Shown here: in pieces, positions 23,886-36,755 of the stretch
How the letters are laid out: each line of letters starts with the position of its first letter
Position numbering within the stretch: the first letter of the stretch is position 1
The notes under the pieces: model-generated
The model's input: only the letters and a program-made list of their open reading frames with translations
Told to the model about the DNA's origin: nothing
The model's database searches: none
Source: Tetragonia tetragonoides
Taxonomy: Eukaryota > Streptophyta > Magnoliopsida > Caryophyllales > Aizoaceae
Assembly (NCBI GenBank): GCA_038025085.1
Contig: CM076148.1
Coordinates: forward strand, 37,965,691 to 38,029,690
DNA length: 64,000 bases
Direction: 5' to 3'
Translations under genes and position numbers: made by a program

Positions 23886-25718
23886 CTGAAACAGAAGCAT
23901 ATACAAGGACATCAGATATACTCGTAACAGGATTATGGAAATATAAAAGCTCATCAAGGCAGCAAATGTCGATTAGACTAGCAAACAATGTATTAAAAGG
24001 TGCGAGGCGCAATGAGGCGATAGGGGTCAATAGAGCCTAAGCGCAAGGCACAAGGCGAAGGAGCGTGCCTCAGTGAAGTGAGGTGCACTAGTGTATGACT
24101 GAAAATATGCTATTGAATAAAAGGGTTTTATTTATTTATTTCTCAAAATGTATCATTATACCCATGACATTAAATTTAGGGGAAGTACAGTCCATAAAAA
24201 AGCATCAAATCATCAATTCATGGAGAAAAACAACAGATTTGGCGCCTCATCTGCGCCTCACTAATGTCGCTGCGCGTAGCAGCTAAAAAACGATTGGCTT
24301 ATGCGCCTCACGCCTTTTAATACACTGCTAGCAAGGAGACTGGCTATCAGCCACGACTGGCAATAGCTTGTTTATATACAACGTTACAGAATGTGCTGAT
24401 TGTCAACTTGTTTATCATGGGGGCAAAAAGGATGCTACTTCTCCAAAAGAATTTGCATTGTGTAGAAAAGATTACTGTCTGCTGACATTAACTACTCACT
24501 GTAGATATCCCTTCAGTAACAGTTTGGCAAAGCTGACTAAATCCTATGTAAACACAAAAATTGACTCCGATCCTGTAGAAAACATAGCACGCAATTGAAC
24601 GAATGACATCATAAGCATTGAGACAGCGCTACAGTAGAATTGTATTTATCGCAGAGGCAAAAGGTGGAAGTCCATGAAATACGTCATCATAGATGCAAAC
24701 AAAAGGACTCAGAATACTGCAAATACCAAGATACTAGCATTACCAAACAGAGCACTTCAAAGAAGAGAGCAAATCAATTATTGCAGACACACAAAGTAGC
24801 ATCAACAAGAGGGCACCACAAAGAAGAAAAAAAAATAAAATAAAAGAGTATCAACAAGAGCAGTGAAGGAAAGTGAGAAGAAGAGCCTGTTTGGCGAGTG
24901 GAGAACAAAAGCAGGCCAGTGAGAGTAAATGCTCAAGAGATGGTTCAACGAGCAGAAACGAGCATGAACCCACAGAAGATAGGCCTAATCCATGTTACTC
25001 GGACTCGACTATGAGTGTCCAGCTGAAACACCTATCTACGTATTGGACTTGGCCATTGTCTCGTAAAGTTAGCAAGCTTTTGGCTCAAAATGAACTGTCT
25101 AGCTGGCGTACATACCCTTGCCCAAACTGTGAGTATCCAATACAGCCATACAGGTACTTGAGGGGAAATCAAGAGTTCAACTGTTCGAGTAACATAAAAC
25201 TTGATTGGTCCTCGAAACTCAATAAAACTATTTGGGCATGCTACTATGCTTTGAACAAGCCAGAAACAAAAGATTGTGAACAAATCAAGCCAAGCACCAA
25301 CAATTTCAAGCTTAAGCCCCCAAGGAAAAAAAGAAACTCATTGTAACATTGGGTCATTTGTTTAATTAAAATAAAAAGAAATGAGCTTTGGCAGGTTTCA
25401 TAAGCTAAAAAAACCCTGCTCATCGAGACCCACCTAGCTTCCCTTCTTTACATTACATTTCGCTAAAAACCCAAAAAGAGAAGGGTAACTGAGATTTTTG
25501 ACAACAATTCAACATAACAAAAGTACCAATTACCAAACCCTAACCTGATTAAATCAACAATTAAACCAAATTATCAAAACCCTAACTTAGCTAATTTAGC
25601 AATGCACCCAAAATATCAAACCCTAACCTAACAAAGATTGGTCAATTTTGAGAATATAACTGAAAACTAATTTGATTTGAATGAAATTGGACGAAGAAAA
25701 AGGTTTCGGATTTTACCT
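23886..25718 (-). other. 5'-UTR intron of THO7
   Basis: Inferred from an acceptor TTTCAG 26 bp upstream of the THO7 ATG and a donor GAG|GTAAAA next to a CT-rich leader (about 25719-25850). Long leader introns are common in plant housekeeping genes. The 157-codon plus-strand open frame at 24873-25346 inside it has no recognisable domain and lies across repeat-like sequence. Confidence 0.55.
23986..24327. mobile_element. hAT-like foldback MITE in THO7 intron
   Basis: Inverted ends CAATGTATTAAAAGGTGCG and, reversed, CAGTGTATTAAAAGGCGTG, with GAGGCGC motifs near both ends. Flanks CTAGCAAA on the left and CTAGCAAG on the right give an 8-bp duplication with one mismatch. The GC-rich arms contrast with an AT-rich centre. 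Confidence 0.75.
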
Positions 25719-25946
25719 CAAAGGTCACGGCTGGCTAGCTCACTGGGTCCTTCTTCTCGGCGCCGGCGATGGTGAGAGAGAGAAAGATCAGTCAAAGAGA
25801 GAGAGAGAGGATTGAACTTCAGGCAGAGGCCATCGACACTCGACTCAACTGTGTAAGTCTGGAACAATTACGTAGCAACAAAAAGGGAGGAAGCTTCAAA
25901 AAAATTTATCGTTTAGACTCATCTTAAATAGTACTTTTAAAAATTA

Positions 25947-26205
25947 CTCCCTTCGTCCCCTCGGTTTCCCAAAAATAATATTTACTTTTTAAGGTCAAAT
26001 TTTATAAATTTTAATTATTAATTTCAGAAAAAATATAAAAATTTATAATGTAAAAATACTATAGTTGGATTCGTTTTAATTAGTACTTTCGAAAAATCTA
26101 TTTTTATAGTTTATGTATTCATATAAGCACAAATATTTATGATCAAAGTAGTGAATTAGAGACCATACAAAAGTAAATATTACCATTTTTCAAAAACGGA
26201 GAGAG
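25947..26205. mobile_element. Stowaway MITE
   Basis: Starts CTCCCTTCGTCCCC and ends with the reverse complement of CTCTCTCCGTTTTTG. TA duplications lie at 25945-25946 and 26206-26207. A 259-bp AT-rich element in the THO7 promoter region. Confidence 0.85.
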
Positions 26206-26207
26206 TA

Positions 26208-27701
26208 TATTTTTTACAATTTATATATATTCATATAAATACAAATATTTTTCGTCTACAATAGAGACAGTAAAAAAATAATTTTTTTTTTGAAAAGGAG
26301 ATAGTAGCTTTTTTTCTTATGAACTTTTCAAATATCTGTGGGAGCTAATATTGAATAAGCAAGACTCATTTGATTATTTTAAATTAGTGTGAGAAGAACA
26401 GTTTCTATATGGGGCGTGTTAGGCTATCTTTGGAAAATGAAGTTGTAGTGGTAGTGTGAAATAATAAAAGAGGAAAGAAATTAGTAGAAAATAGTTTAAA
26501 GGTGCTAAAAAACAGTATAAACTAATGATAGTTGTAGCTGCAAATTGAAAATAATTTGGTAAACTATTTGATAGCTCAGAGTTGAAAAACTAATTGCAAT
26601 CTTCAAATTGTAACTTTTATTGAAAAGTTAATTATTTGTGTCAAACATAACCTTCGAGTTATGTTAGATTAAAGATAAATAACATAGTTGTTGAATTATA
26701 ATGGGTCTTGTCATTTTAAATTAGTTTACTCAGCAAATTATTAGCTCCATCTGGGTACATTGTACACAACACAATCAAGATATAATTCCCTTTAATCAAG
26801 TGAAAGGGTTCGTTTACTTAGCACGTTCGGTTGATAAGAACTAAAATTAGCATTATTTGTATATTTGCAAGAGCTTTATTTGGATTAAGATCATCTTTAA
26901 CACCCATTTCACCCATTTATGCAATACACTTGTGGCATGTGGATAGTTGACTACATATTAAGAAGGTGAAGTAAAAAAAGTTACAACATGTGATAATTAT
27001 CCACAAGTGTAATGTATAAGCTCGGGAAATGATACCATTATCTACGGAAAAGGGAAGAAATGTGGGATCCTTCTTTAGTCAATCGTTTATCTTCATATTA
27101 TTGTACACCTTCCATTATTGTTATCCCCTTGATCAAATAGTAATTTCACACAAAACAAAAGATCAATGATTTCGGCTAAAGTGATCCATATCGATCAATG
27201 ATAGTATCAACTATCAAACACAGTGTTACTGCATTGATCAGTATTGCTTTTCCTCTTCTACAAAGTATGAAAAGTAAAAGTTAATCGAAATCGTGGTTGC
27301 TCTTGTACTCAACTGTAAATCTAAAGAAAGGTTCTTAAGCATCACGGCATAGTGCATCAAAATATACCTACGCGTACGCGTATACTTCTTGTACATCTGC
27401 TTCCATCGCTCAAAAGGTAACTTCTGTGGCACAAACTCACTCCGGTTACCTTGTAGCATCCCCACACACCACCACCAAGAGCCAAAACAGGAAAAAAAAT
27501 GGCCTCTGGTAGTAATGATCCAAATTTGCAGAAAATCAAGACCAATTTGAAATGGATAGGGCCATCATCACCTTAGAGTGTAATTCTTCATATGGTGACA
27601 GGCACAGTTCTTAACTTTGGTTATTCGGTAAGAGCCAATATGTCCTTGCTTGTTGCTTCTCAACACTGAATCCCTCGAGCATTACTTCAAGATACACGTT
27701 C
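26208..27701. other. intergenic, no supported gene
   Basis: AT-rich DNA. A small foldback at about 26923-27020 has arms AATACACTTGTGG and, reversed, ATTACACTTGTGG. Minus-strand open frames at 27238-27545 (for example one containing KLPFERWKQMYKKYTR) were not recognised and may be 3'-flank of the CobW gene. Confidence 0.4.
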
Positions 27702-30700
27702 TCATGTTGATTTACAAGTTCTGAAGGAATCAATCAGAACACTTTCATCTAAGTTTTGACCTGAAAATAATTAGTCAGTCAGTCGAAGGCGAAGAGGTTA
27801 AGCAAACTGCCTTGCATAAGATGGCTGTCAGTAGGTTATTACCAATGAATACAATCTTGTTCATCCGACTTTCTTCTTTTCTCCATGCACGAGATGGAAC
27901 AATATCATAAATTTCTCTCACAGCCTAAAAATATTGAGAAGCACGATATTCTTAATGAGCAACATACAAGAATTCTTATCAACACAAGAACAATGAGAAA
28001 ATTTCCCGGCAAGTCAAGGACATAGGAATTGCATGGAAATCTAGATTCTTAAATAAAAGAAAACTGCTATGCTGGCAAGTTCTCGCAGCTTGATGACCGA
28101 TACTTGATGCCCAATGGTCTCTTGAAAATGTGTCTAGGAGATTAAGATGATGCGACTCTAGCACAAAAGCAATACTATCTCTTGCTAGCTGGCTTTAGGG
28201 GAAGTAACGACCTCTGATGACTTATGATAGAAAGATTATTACCTGCAAAGTATGAAGTTCATCCGAATCTACGATGCTTAACACTCCTTTGCAGCGGTAG
28301 ACATCTATGCCACATTTCTTATCCCAAAGAATCTCCTCAAGCCATATGTGAACCTTCAATTCAAAAGGAAAGATGAAATTTGAATCTACAAGTAATTCAA
28401 TTCAATACTAAGCCCTGAAATTAATGGAGAAGTGAAGACATGCGGGACTAAAGGGAAAAATCACCATGCCTTATTGATATCAGATGAAATAACACAAATA
28501 ATTTTGGGAGTCGCCTAATATGTTGGTAAATCAACTTATAACAAGTTCAATGAAACTTTCAATATCCTTCTCCCACATAGGTCAGAGAAACAAAAGCTTA
28601 CAGGAAGCTGGCAACAGTGCAGAATAAAAAGTTATCAAATGATGTGAATAGAAATTTACAAAAAATAGACATAAATCCTACTCTACCCCCCCTCCCCCCA
28701 AAACTTGTTGACATGTCAACTTCAGTACCAAAAATAGCAACCACTGAATGTCTATTATAAATAAGAAGAAAAGAGAAAGAGACAGAAACATAATAGATAG
28801 CAAACTTGTTAGGAACTGTATAAACCGTAACACTATTAGATTGGCATTGGCTACCAGTTTGATGTTAAGGCTACATTGCTCATCAAAGAGAGATAATCAA
28901 TCATCTTTACGTGTAATAACTCAGGTTATAAGGGAAAGAAAGTATGGTTATTATCGTCAAAAGAAACTCTATTGATTAACACGAGCATAGAATGCAATCT
29001 AAGCAACTCCATTATTCAGAAACTACGTGAATTCTGGCATATACAAGTTACAAAGCATTCTGGCATCAAATACGATCATTTTGGATTATTACGCAGCCAA
29101 TGTGTCAAGAATGTGTAATGTATTCTTTCTTTTGCCATAAATGACTGTCCTACTTTTCTTTTCCTCGACTATTTTTCACTCGTATATACACCACGAGATA
29201 GTAACTACTATATGGGGATCATCCCAATTGGCCTTAAGTGATTTCAGTATTCTCAAGTACCTTATTTTCCTAGTGACAGAGTTCAAGGGGGGTGCGTGCA
29301 AGCTTTACGGTAAGCATTCGATCATCCCATGCCTGCAGGGAAGTCTCTGATTTGCATCTAGCTCAATTACATCCCATCACTTCTTTTGTGAATGACTACC
29401 TGACCTGGCGGTTCCAAGCAGACTAACCATGGACATGCAAATCAGACTCTTATCAGTTTCAGTCCTGCCATAGGACAGTATTTGTAAAAGATAAGCATAA
29501 ACCTACTTCTCATTTCATTGATGTGTTATTATCCTCATTAGACACATGTTACCCGAATATAAACTTATCAAAGAAAATATGAAGGACTGCACCTCCTCTG
29601 CTATAACTCTAAACAAAGTTACATGCACAGATCTTAGCTTCCATTATCCAGTCGCATGCACTAATTATGAGCAAGAAGAAGAAATAACTATTGAGAAGAC
29701 CAAACAAAGGTTTCAGCTGCCAATTATTTTGATCAAAAGCTGAGAATATCCAACATAAATGACAGCATATGCTTCTATTTACAGATCACCAGACATGAAT
29801 GTTTCAGTTTTAATTAAGGTTGATTCCCAAGTAATTGGCAATTAGTAAACTTTTACTCACAGCACATCATATATTATCCTTCTACTAAGGCCATTCTGAA
29901 AGTAAATGACATCAGCAGCAAGATAAACACTTTAGAATGCAACAGTATAAGGTAAAAAGCTTTTCCCGAGGATGCACAAAATGACAGGTAAATAGATGAA
30001 GTACCTTCTCAAGAGAAACTGCTTGTGGCTCAGAAATACATAAAGTTCTCACACTAGCATCATGAAGATCTCCAGTAGATAAAGACTTGTTTTCTTCCAA
30101 CAATGCTTCCAAATGAGTAGCATGCTAAAGTAAAAAGTTATAAATCATCGCCTTAGAGTGCCATCAATACAAAACAACAATAGATCTATCAAGGAATAGT
30201 ATATTAGACACATGTAACTCACTGTAGCATCATAGGCATGGCAATCCAATATCTTAGACAAATCAACTTGGCAACGAACTGAACGGATGATATTAGCAAG
30301 AGAATTAATCTTATGTATATCCTTCTCCAAATCCTCCAGGGAACCTTCAGGATCCTCTGGAAAAATCAAATCAACCTTGTTAAGCACAACAACATCCTGC
30401 AACCAAATAGAATATAGTACATAAGTTCAACTTTTCCTCCACTAAATACTAAATAGGCAGACAAGTAGTTACATGCTTTTAGACCCACAAATAAGGAAAA
30501 CAACAGGCAATTACCGCAAATGCTATTTGATGGAAAGCTTCAGGAAATGATGCTGAATCATCATGATGTTTCAGCTGGTAATGAAGGTTTTTTGCATCAA
30601 CAACCTAAGAAAAAGGCAGAATTTTTAAAGAACATGAGAAGCAGAACAGTTATTACTTATCAAGTATAGTTGCGACCTTAGGTTTGTATTACATGGACAA

Positions 30701-33677
30701 TTATGAACTAAATGGAAGGGGAAACACGACATGGTTTTGACTTTTGCAAACAATTGTAATCTCCAGCTAAAATACTTAAGGAGGAGAATGGTTATAATTC
30801 TTCAAGTGGAGTAACAATATGCTAAGCTGTGACCTGTGACTTGTAAGGTAATTATGAAAATCAAAGGGCATAACAAAACTACAAAATCATGAAGCTGGTA
30901 CTCACAGTGATAATCGAATCAAGTTTAACAGCAGCCTCCAGCTGATCATCCAACCAAAGAACAGATGCAAGAGGAGCAGGGTTTGCCAAGCCTGTGGTCT
31001 CTAGTAAGATATGATCAAGTCTATGACAGCAAAAAGGAGAACAATCATTACTATATCCTTGCTTACTCTTCAATCAATATACTTATAATGACATATGGTC
31101 AAAAAGATTCAAGAATTAGATGAAGCCTACAACTTCTATCAATATACAAAGGATTCATCGAAGACGAATAACAGACTGACTATTCATAGAAAGAGAAATC
31201 CTCCAAGAAAAATGCCCATAAAGATTGCTAAACCTAATACCGAAAGAAACCCTGTGTATGACACAGAAGAAAAATGCCCATAAAGATTGCTAAACCTAAT
31301 ACAGAAGAAAAAATGTGGAAGTTTGAACATCTTGATATCCTTCATTTTTCTGTGTATGACACTATGATGCGATGTTCTTCCGATGCTTCATCTACAACCA
31401 CATGCGATCATGGTCAAACTAGACCCTTCTGCGAGGTTCCAGAAGCATGTATGAGTCCTGAGTTGTGGGCATGCATTAGCAAAAACAAATGAACACTTTT
31501 GAAAGCTTTGCCGGACCATTTGGTAGAAACTTACAGGAGCTAATTCAGAACTACTTTCTCATGTCCAGTAAGGATTACACTCTGTGAGCTCAAGCAGCGA
31601 AGCTAGCTCTTTTAGTCTTTCCCCCTCCCCCACTTTTTACGCTTGGAAATTATTACGAGCTCTCCAAATCCCCACATAAACTAGAAACCCATCAACTGCT
31701 TCACATAAGAAATTTCTATGAGATCCACTTATTCATTAACAAAAATCAAAAACTACAAGACAATTATTAAATAACGAACTGACGAACTTGAAACATCTAA
31801 ATAAACTCCCAGGTTAGTTTATAGTCATTTCATGGCATCCCACTATGACAACATCAGTTATCACTAGGAACACATACAGTGATATAGATACGCTATGCCA
31901 CTTGAACTCCCTTCCAACACAAAGCACCTATGAGATCCACTTATTCATGACAAAAAACTTGAAACCCAAAGCACCTATATGGCTATATCTACCCTTAGAG
32001 ACTCGGAGCACATGAGGTGATACTCAACCACTTCAAATTAGACATTGACAAAAGGAACTCCCTGAAACCAGGTTGTTCCCACTTATCGTCCCCGAGTTCA
32101 GCAATAGAACAAACAAGGCAAACACTACATAAGGTTATCAAGTCATGAAACACAATGATTTGATTGAACTTTGATTTACATATTTTATTTTCGAACTTCT
32201 GATATCCTTCATTTTTCTGTGTATGACACTATAATCTGATATTTTTCCCATGCTTCATCTACAGCCACATGCCATTACGGTCAATTCGGGCTAAGCTCAC
32301 TCGTTTACTTGTTAGCTAGCGATCAGACGCTTCTCCAAGGTTAGCATATAGAACTCCTGAGTTCCAGACATGCATTAGCAACAACAAAGGAACAACAGAA
32401 AGCTTTGCCAGATAATTTGATAGAAACTTAAAGAAACTAGTTCGGAATTCGGAACCACGATCTTATGTCCTCGGATTACACCCTATAAGAGCTGAAGCAG
32501 CAATAGCAAGCTTCTCGTTTCCCCTACTGTTCAGACTTCAAATTTATCATGAGCTCTCCTCTCCCAATTCCTACTTAAACTACAAACCCAACTAACTGCT
32601 GCACGTAACGAACCTATGACATCCACACATCCATTCCAGAACTACTAGTCGATTTGTCATATTAAAAACTTGTATCAGCTAGATGAGTCTTCAAACTCCC
32701 ACTTGAACTAGATACCCCATTAACTGCTGCACATAAGAAACCAATGGAATCACTCATCCATTGCAAAAAACAAAAATTACAAGTCAACAGTTAAATTACA
32801 AACTCAAAACAGCTAAAGAAGGCTTCGAACTCCCATGTTAATTACTCAGTATACAGTAACTTCATGGCATCCCACAATGACAAAATCAAGTATAACTAGG
32901 ATCACATACAGTCATTAGATAACCTATGCCACTCAGACTCATTTCTTCCCGCACAAAGCACCTATATAGGCTAAATCCACCCTCAGAGACTCGGATCACA
33001 CGAAATGACACTCACCCTCTTCAAATTAGACCTAAACATACAAGTAAGGAAAACATAATTGATGTTACAAACACAAGAATGATGAATCACAATACATAAA
33101 CAATCATCATAGTCATCATCAAAATCATATAAAGCAACGAACTTTTAATGAAGTAAAGAGGGGTTAGCTGACCTTTCCTTTCTTTGAACAAGCTGTTCCA
33201 AAGCTTGAACCAAACTATGCTTAACAGTGCAACATATACATCCATTAGCAAGCTCAACCCATTCTTCAACAAGTGCACCACCATCACCTTCATTAATCAT
33301 TGCCCTTTCTACCCCTATTTCTTCACCAAACTCATTCAATATCACTGCTATTCTCTTCCCATGTTGCGAATTCAGTATATAATTCACCAGCTACCACATA
33401 ATAACCAAAAAAAAACAACAAATTAACACAACCCAACAAAGAATCTTCGTTTTAGATTAAATTAAACTTCCAAGTTATTGACTTGACAAGAAAATAAAAA
33501 CATAAAAGGGTTTTAAGGGCTTACGGTGGACTTTCCAGCACCAAGGTAGCCAGTGATGACGGTAACACCAACGCAAACGTCGTCGTTTGAGGTTTCATTG
33601 ATGGGTTGTTGGGGTAAGTTAAAGTTTTTTGGTTCATCAATTTTAATGGCGACCGGGGGCTCTTCATCGCCCGCCAT
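27702..33677 (-). CDS. CobW/ZNG1-family GTPase metallochaperone
   Basis: G3E-family P-loop GTPase of the COG0523/CBWD group, thought to deliver zinc to client enzymes. Nine exons: 33677-33525, 33390-33173, 31020-30906, 30604-30515, 30396-30223, 30124-30005, 28353-28243, 27924-27843 and 27760-27702; all junctions are GT-AG with consistent phases, giving 373 aa. Walker [10 protein letters not shown] is at residues 43-51, the metal-binding CxCC motif (NGCICC) at 102-105, [10 protein letters not shown] at 129-138 and NKVD at 198-201. A CobW C-terminal domain from about 260 contains [13 protein letters not shown] and NKIVFIGQNLDE. The N terminus lacks the CPELVP motif that in animal ZNG1 binds methionine aminopeptidase. 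Intron 2 (2.15 kb) has grown by tandem duplication. The start codon is 115 bp from a divergent tRNA-Thr gene. Its position relative to the neighbouring genes suggests orthology to Arabidopsis At1g26520. Confidence 0.94.
31208..31310. repeat. short direct repeat in CobW intron 2
   Basis: AATGCCCATAAAGATTGCTA and the following AACCTAATAC occur at about 31209-31241 and again at about 31271-31303, about 62 bp apart. It is a local duplication inside the intron and gives two overlapping chance open frames. Confidence 0.85.
31327..33040. repeat. tandem duplication inside CobW intron 2
   Basis: Two diverged copies, about 31327-32065 and 32195-33040. Shared landmarks in the same order: GATATCCTTCATTTTTCTGT (31337, 32200), GAAAGCTTTGCC, CATGGCATCCCAC (about 31843, 32864), GCACAAAGCACCTAT-type, and AGAGACTCGGA followed by CTTCAAATTAGAC. 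A CAACTGCT(T/G)CACATAAG segment is present a third time, making the second copy longer. The intron thereby roughly doubled. Confidence 0.8.
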
Positions 33678-33792
33678 TTTTTTTCTCTCTCCTCAGTCCT
33701 CTCATCAGTTCCATCACTTCGCACTATTAGTATTAAATTTAATCTTGAGCACTAACGGTATAGATAATAATAAAAGTTAATGAAGTCAAGCA

Positions 33793-33866
33793 GCTCTCGT
33801 AGCTCAGTTGGTTAGAGCACCCGCTTAGTAAGCGGGAGGTCTTGAGTTCGACTCTCAACGAGAGCA
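33793..33866 (+). tRNA. tRNA-Thr (AGU)
   Basis: A 74-nt cloverleaf. The acceptor stem GCTCTCG pairs with CGAGAGC, with discriminator A. The anticodon stem-loop CCCGC-TTAGTAA-GCGGG carries AGT, and the T-arm is TTGAG-TTCGACT-CTCAA. TCAAGCA lies directly upstream. It is divergent from the CobW gene with 115 bp between. Confidence 0.97.
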
Positions 33867-34557
33867 AATTGAAATATTTTACAAAGTAGGGATTTTAATA
33901 AACTTTTCTTTGCCGAGAGATCGTTTAAATCTACGCTTGATCAGAGTTTGAGGAGTTTAATTTAGGTTGTTAGGGTTTTCGAGTACAACTCAGATATTTG
34001 TAGAGTTTGTTTTAGGGTTTACGAATTGAGAAGACAAATTCGATCTTATATGTTAAAGGATTCTATACTTCCAATAGATGCAACACGTATAAGGTTTACC
34101 TCCTATCCTAGGGAAACGGGCTTATCAGACGTTGAGTTCTATCAGTGACGTTGTGATTGGTATCAATCACATATCTACAGAGTTGATCAACATACTGATT
34201 TCTAACATCAATGTTTGGAATCATATTCATCATGTTATCGGTCATATAACAATATTTTCAAACACCCCTTAATATATCGAGATATCGCGTATCGGTGACC
34301 TTCGAAACTTATACGTCGTGGCCGATATGTCGTGGATCAGGTGAGATTTAAAATCCTATGCTACACTACCTAGACACTCTGTTTTCCTGATTTGCAGCTC
34401 AGAGGAGACCCACCACCATTGACAACCATGTTAAGAGGGGATTACAACTTCCCAACAGATGTAGTTCTCTGATGCAGTATTTCAGAAACTCATGATGATA
34501 TATATGATTCCTATAACTAAATACATGCATCCATGGTATATTGGTATCTATTGAAAT
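33867..34557. other. intergenic, nothing recognised
   Basis: No open frame with a recognisable domain. The sequence has the look of old, decayed repeat DNA, but no ends could be found. Confidence 0.35.
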
Positions 34558-35070
34558 TAGTGGCGGAGTCAGTATTTTTTCTTTGGGGGGATTGGAAAAA
34601 AAGTACTATGTCTATTCAAAAAAAAATTCTTAAATTTAGCAAGACGAATTTAAATAATACCCCGCTCAATTATAAAATTGTTAGTTATTCGTGCTTTCAG
34701 TATTTTTTTAACGGAGAAAGAAAATTACACAAATATCTAGTCACGAGTTGAACTGTAAGTGCAAACTACACTAGTACTAATCATATGTTATCCTAAACAA
34801 ATCTTGTGTGCAAGGTATTAGCAAAAAATAAAATCATAATATCTATATAAAGGAAGCATTTTCTGACAGCATTGAATGCGTTCACATAGGCGAACCTTTT
34901 TCAAAAAAAATTAACAACAATAATAAACTGTAAATAGAATTAGGAAAGAAAATCTAGAGTTATGGCAGTAAATAATTGAAGACAATGAAATATTAAGAAC
35001 CGTACAACTTTTGTTTCATGTTTGAAAAATTCAAATATGTATTTTCTTCCCATAAAAGAATGAGAACTTA

Positions 35071-35367
35071 GGGTCCGTTTGATTCACCTGGATAAAACTG
35101 ATCTGAACTGAACTGAACTTAACTTAATTGATTTTTTGAACTTGACCGTTAACCATTTAAAATTCGTCCAAACATAGTCAATATTGGACTCATTTGAAAG
35201 AATGCTTTGAGATCTTTCCGATGACATAATTTTCATCATGAAATTATATCGGAATAAAAAGTTATATGAGTAATAAAGTTACACATGAACTGAACTGAAC
35301 TGAACTGAACTGAACTAGACTGAACTGAACTGAATTTAAGTAAAATTAAGGTGAATCAAACAGAGTC
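35071..35367. mobile_element. Tourist-like MITE with CTGAA repeats, copy A
   Basis: Ends GGGTCCGTTTGATTCACC and, reversed, GACTCTGTTTGATTCACC, with TTA at 35068-35070 and 35368-35370. Near one end it has an array of (GAACT)n units. A copy in opposite orientation is at 46744-47015. Confidence 0.9.
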
Positions 35368-35876
35368 TTAATAATGATTAAATAAGTTGTCTTATAATGC
35401 CTAACAAATAAGATCCTCAAATAATGCCTAATTTCCCACCTCCGAACTCATTTACGTTATGATGCATGCTCCCTTCTGCCTTCACCACCACCTCCCGTTT
35501 CTTCTTCCTTTCCTTTGTTTGCTATTGTTGGCCATAGTTGTTTTAGGTCTTTTTCTCATTGATTTGTATTTGTACGTATATTGAGACTCCTTTCAAGTCA
35601 TTGACAAACTATAAATTATATGTGCAGGTAATTTGGTGTTACTACTAGCAAAAGTGGTCAAATAAGCCTCCTTCAATGAAATTTATTGTTTTTATTTATT
35701 TTATTTACCAAGTAGTAATTTTACCATGTAGGCAACAGTTCATAGTTTCATAGAGTAATTGTTTATTTACCACCAATCAATTAAATTATTATCACATGAG
35801 TAATTAACCTATTGTCTCAAATCCTATATACTATATTTTGTACTACTATGTATTTATTAGTACATACTCCTTCTGG

Positions 35877-36136
35877 ACCTCCAATCATAAATAACTTTAC
35901 ATTGGATTTTTCATAGTTTTCAAGTAAAAGACACTACTTTGACCACATATACCTCTTATAATATGAATATAAAAATTATAAAAATTAAATTTTTTTTGGA
36001 AGTACTATTTGAGGTGAATCTAGCAAAAGTATATTTATGTGAAAATACATTATAATTTTTCATTAATTAATAGTCAAAGATTATTACCTTTGACCCCACA
36101 AAATCCAACGTAAACTTATTTACAATCCGAATGAAG
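35877..36136. mobile_element. Stowaway-like MITE, degenerate
   Basis: Starts CTCCTTCTGGACCTCC and ends with the reverse complement of CTTCATTCGGATTG. Inner arms read AACTTTACATTGGATTTT and, reversed, AGTTTACGTTGGATTTTG. TA lies at 35875-35876 and 36137-36138. Confidence 0.7.
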
Positions 36137-36614
36137 TATATTCTTTACTGCAATCCCAATCCCAAGTTCCCACCCCCTTATACCTCCAAGGCGCCAACAC
36201 TACCACAAATTTACATTGGCCACCATGTATTGGTCCCATATCACGCCTATTCATTGTAGAATTTGTCCATCCTTTCTTGCTTTAATACATGTTGTGCCAG
36301 TTTCATAGATTTTACGTTTTTTAGTCTATTCATTACAAAATGTAGGGTAACATTTTAGGGATTGATTTAAATATATTAACCTTAACCACACTTTAATTAA
36401 GGATTGATTTGAAATTAAAAAGACTTTTCACATGGGGTAATAGATGTCTAATGGCCATTTGCATTTGTGATTAGCTATCGTGATTCCTATACTTGCCACA
36501 TTCTTTTTTCTTCTTTTTTTTTTCCTTTAATTATGCTAATAAGTTTTATTTAATAAGAGCTAATGAGTTTAATTTTGAGGTAAGCTCAAAAGAACATAGA
36601 TTCAAAAAATAGAA

Positions 36615-36755
36615 ATTAATAAGAAGAAGAAGAAGAACAACAACAACAATATTAAAAAAAAAAATTAATAATAAAAATAATAAATAATAAAATAATAATA
36701 ATAATATAATAATAATGATAATAATAATAAATAATAATAATAATAATATGTAAAA
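36615..36755. repeat. AAT/AAG trinucleotide-rich simple repeat
   Basis: Runs of AAGAAGAAG, CAACAACAA and mostly AATAATAAT with interruptions over about 140 bp. Confidence 0.9.

Noticed and set aside
24873..25346. 157-codon open frame on the plus strand
   Set aside because: No domain or family resemblance, lies inside the inferred THO7 leader intron, antisense to the gene, with composition like neighbouring repeat DNA.
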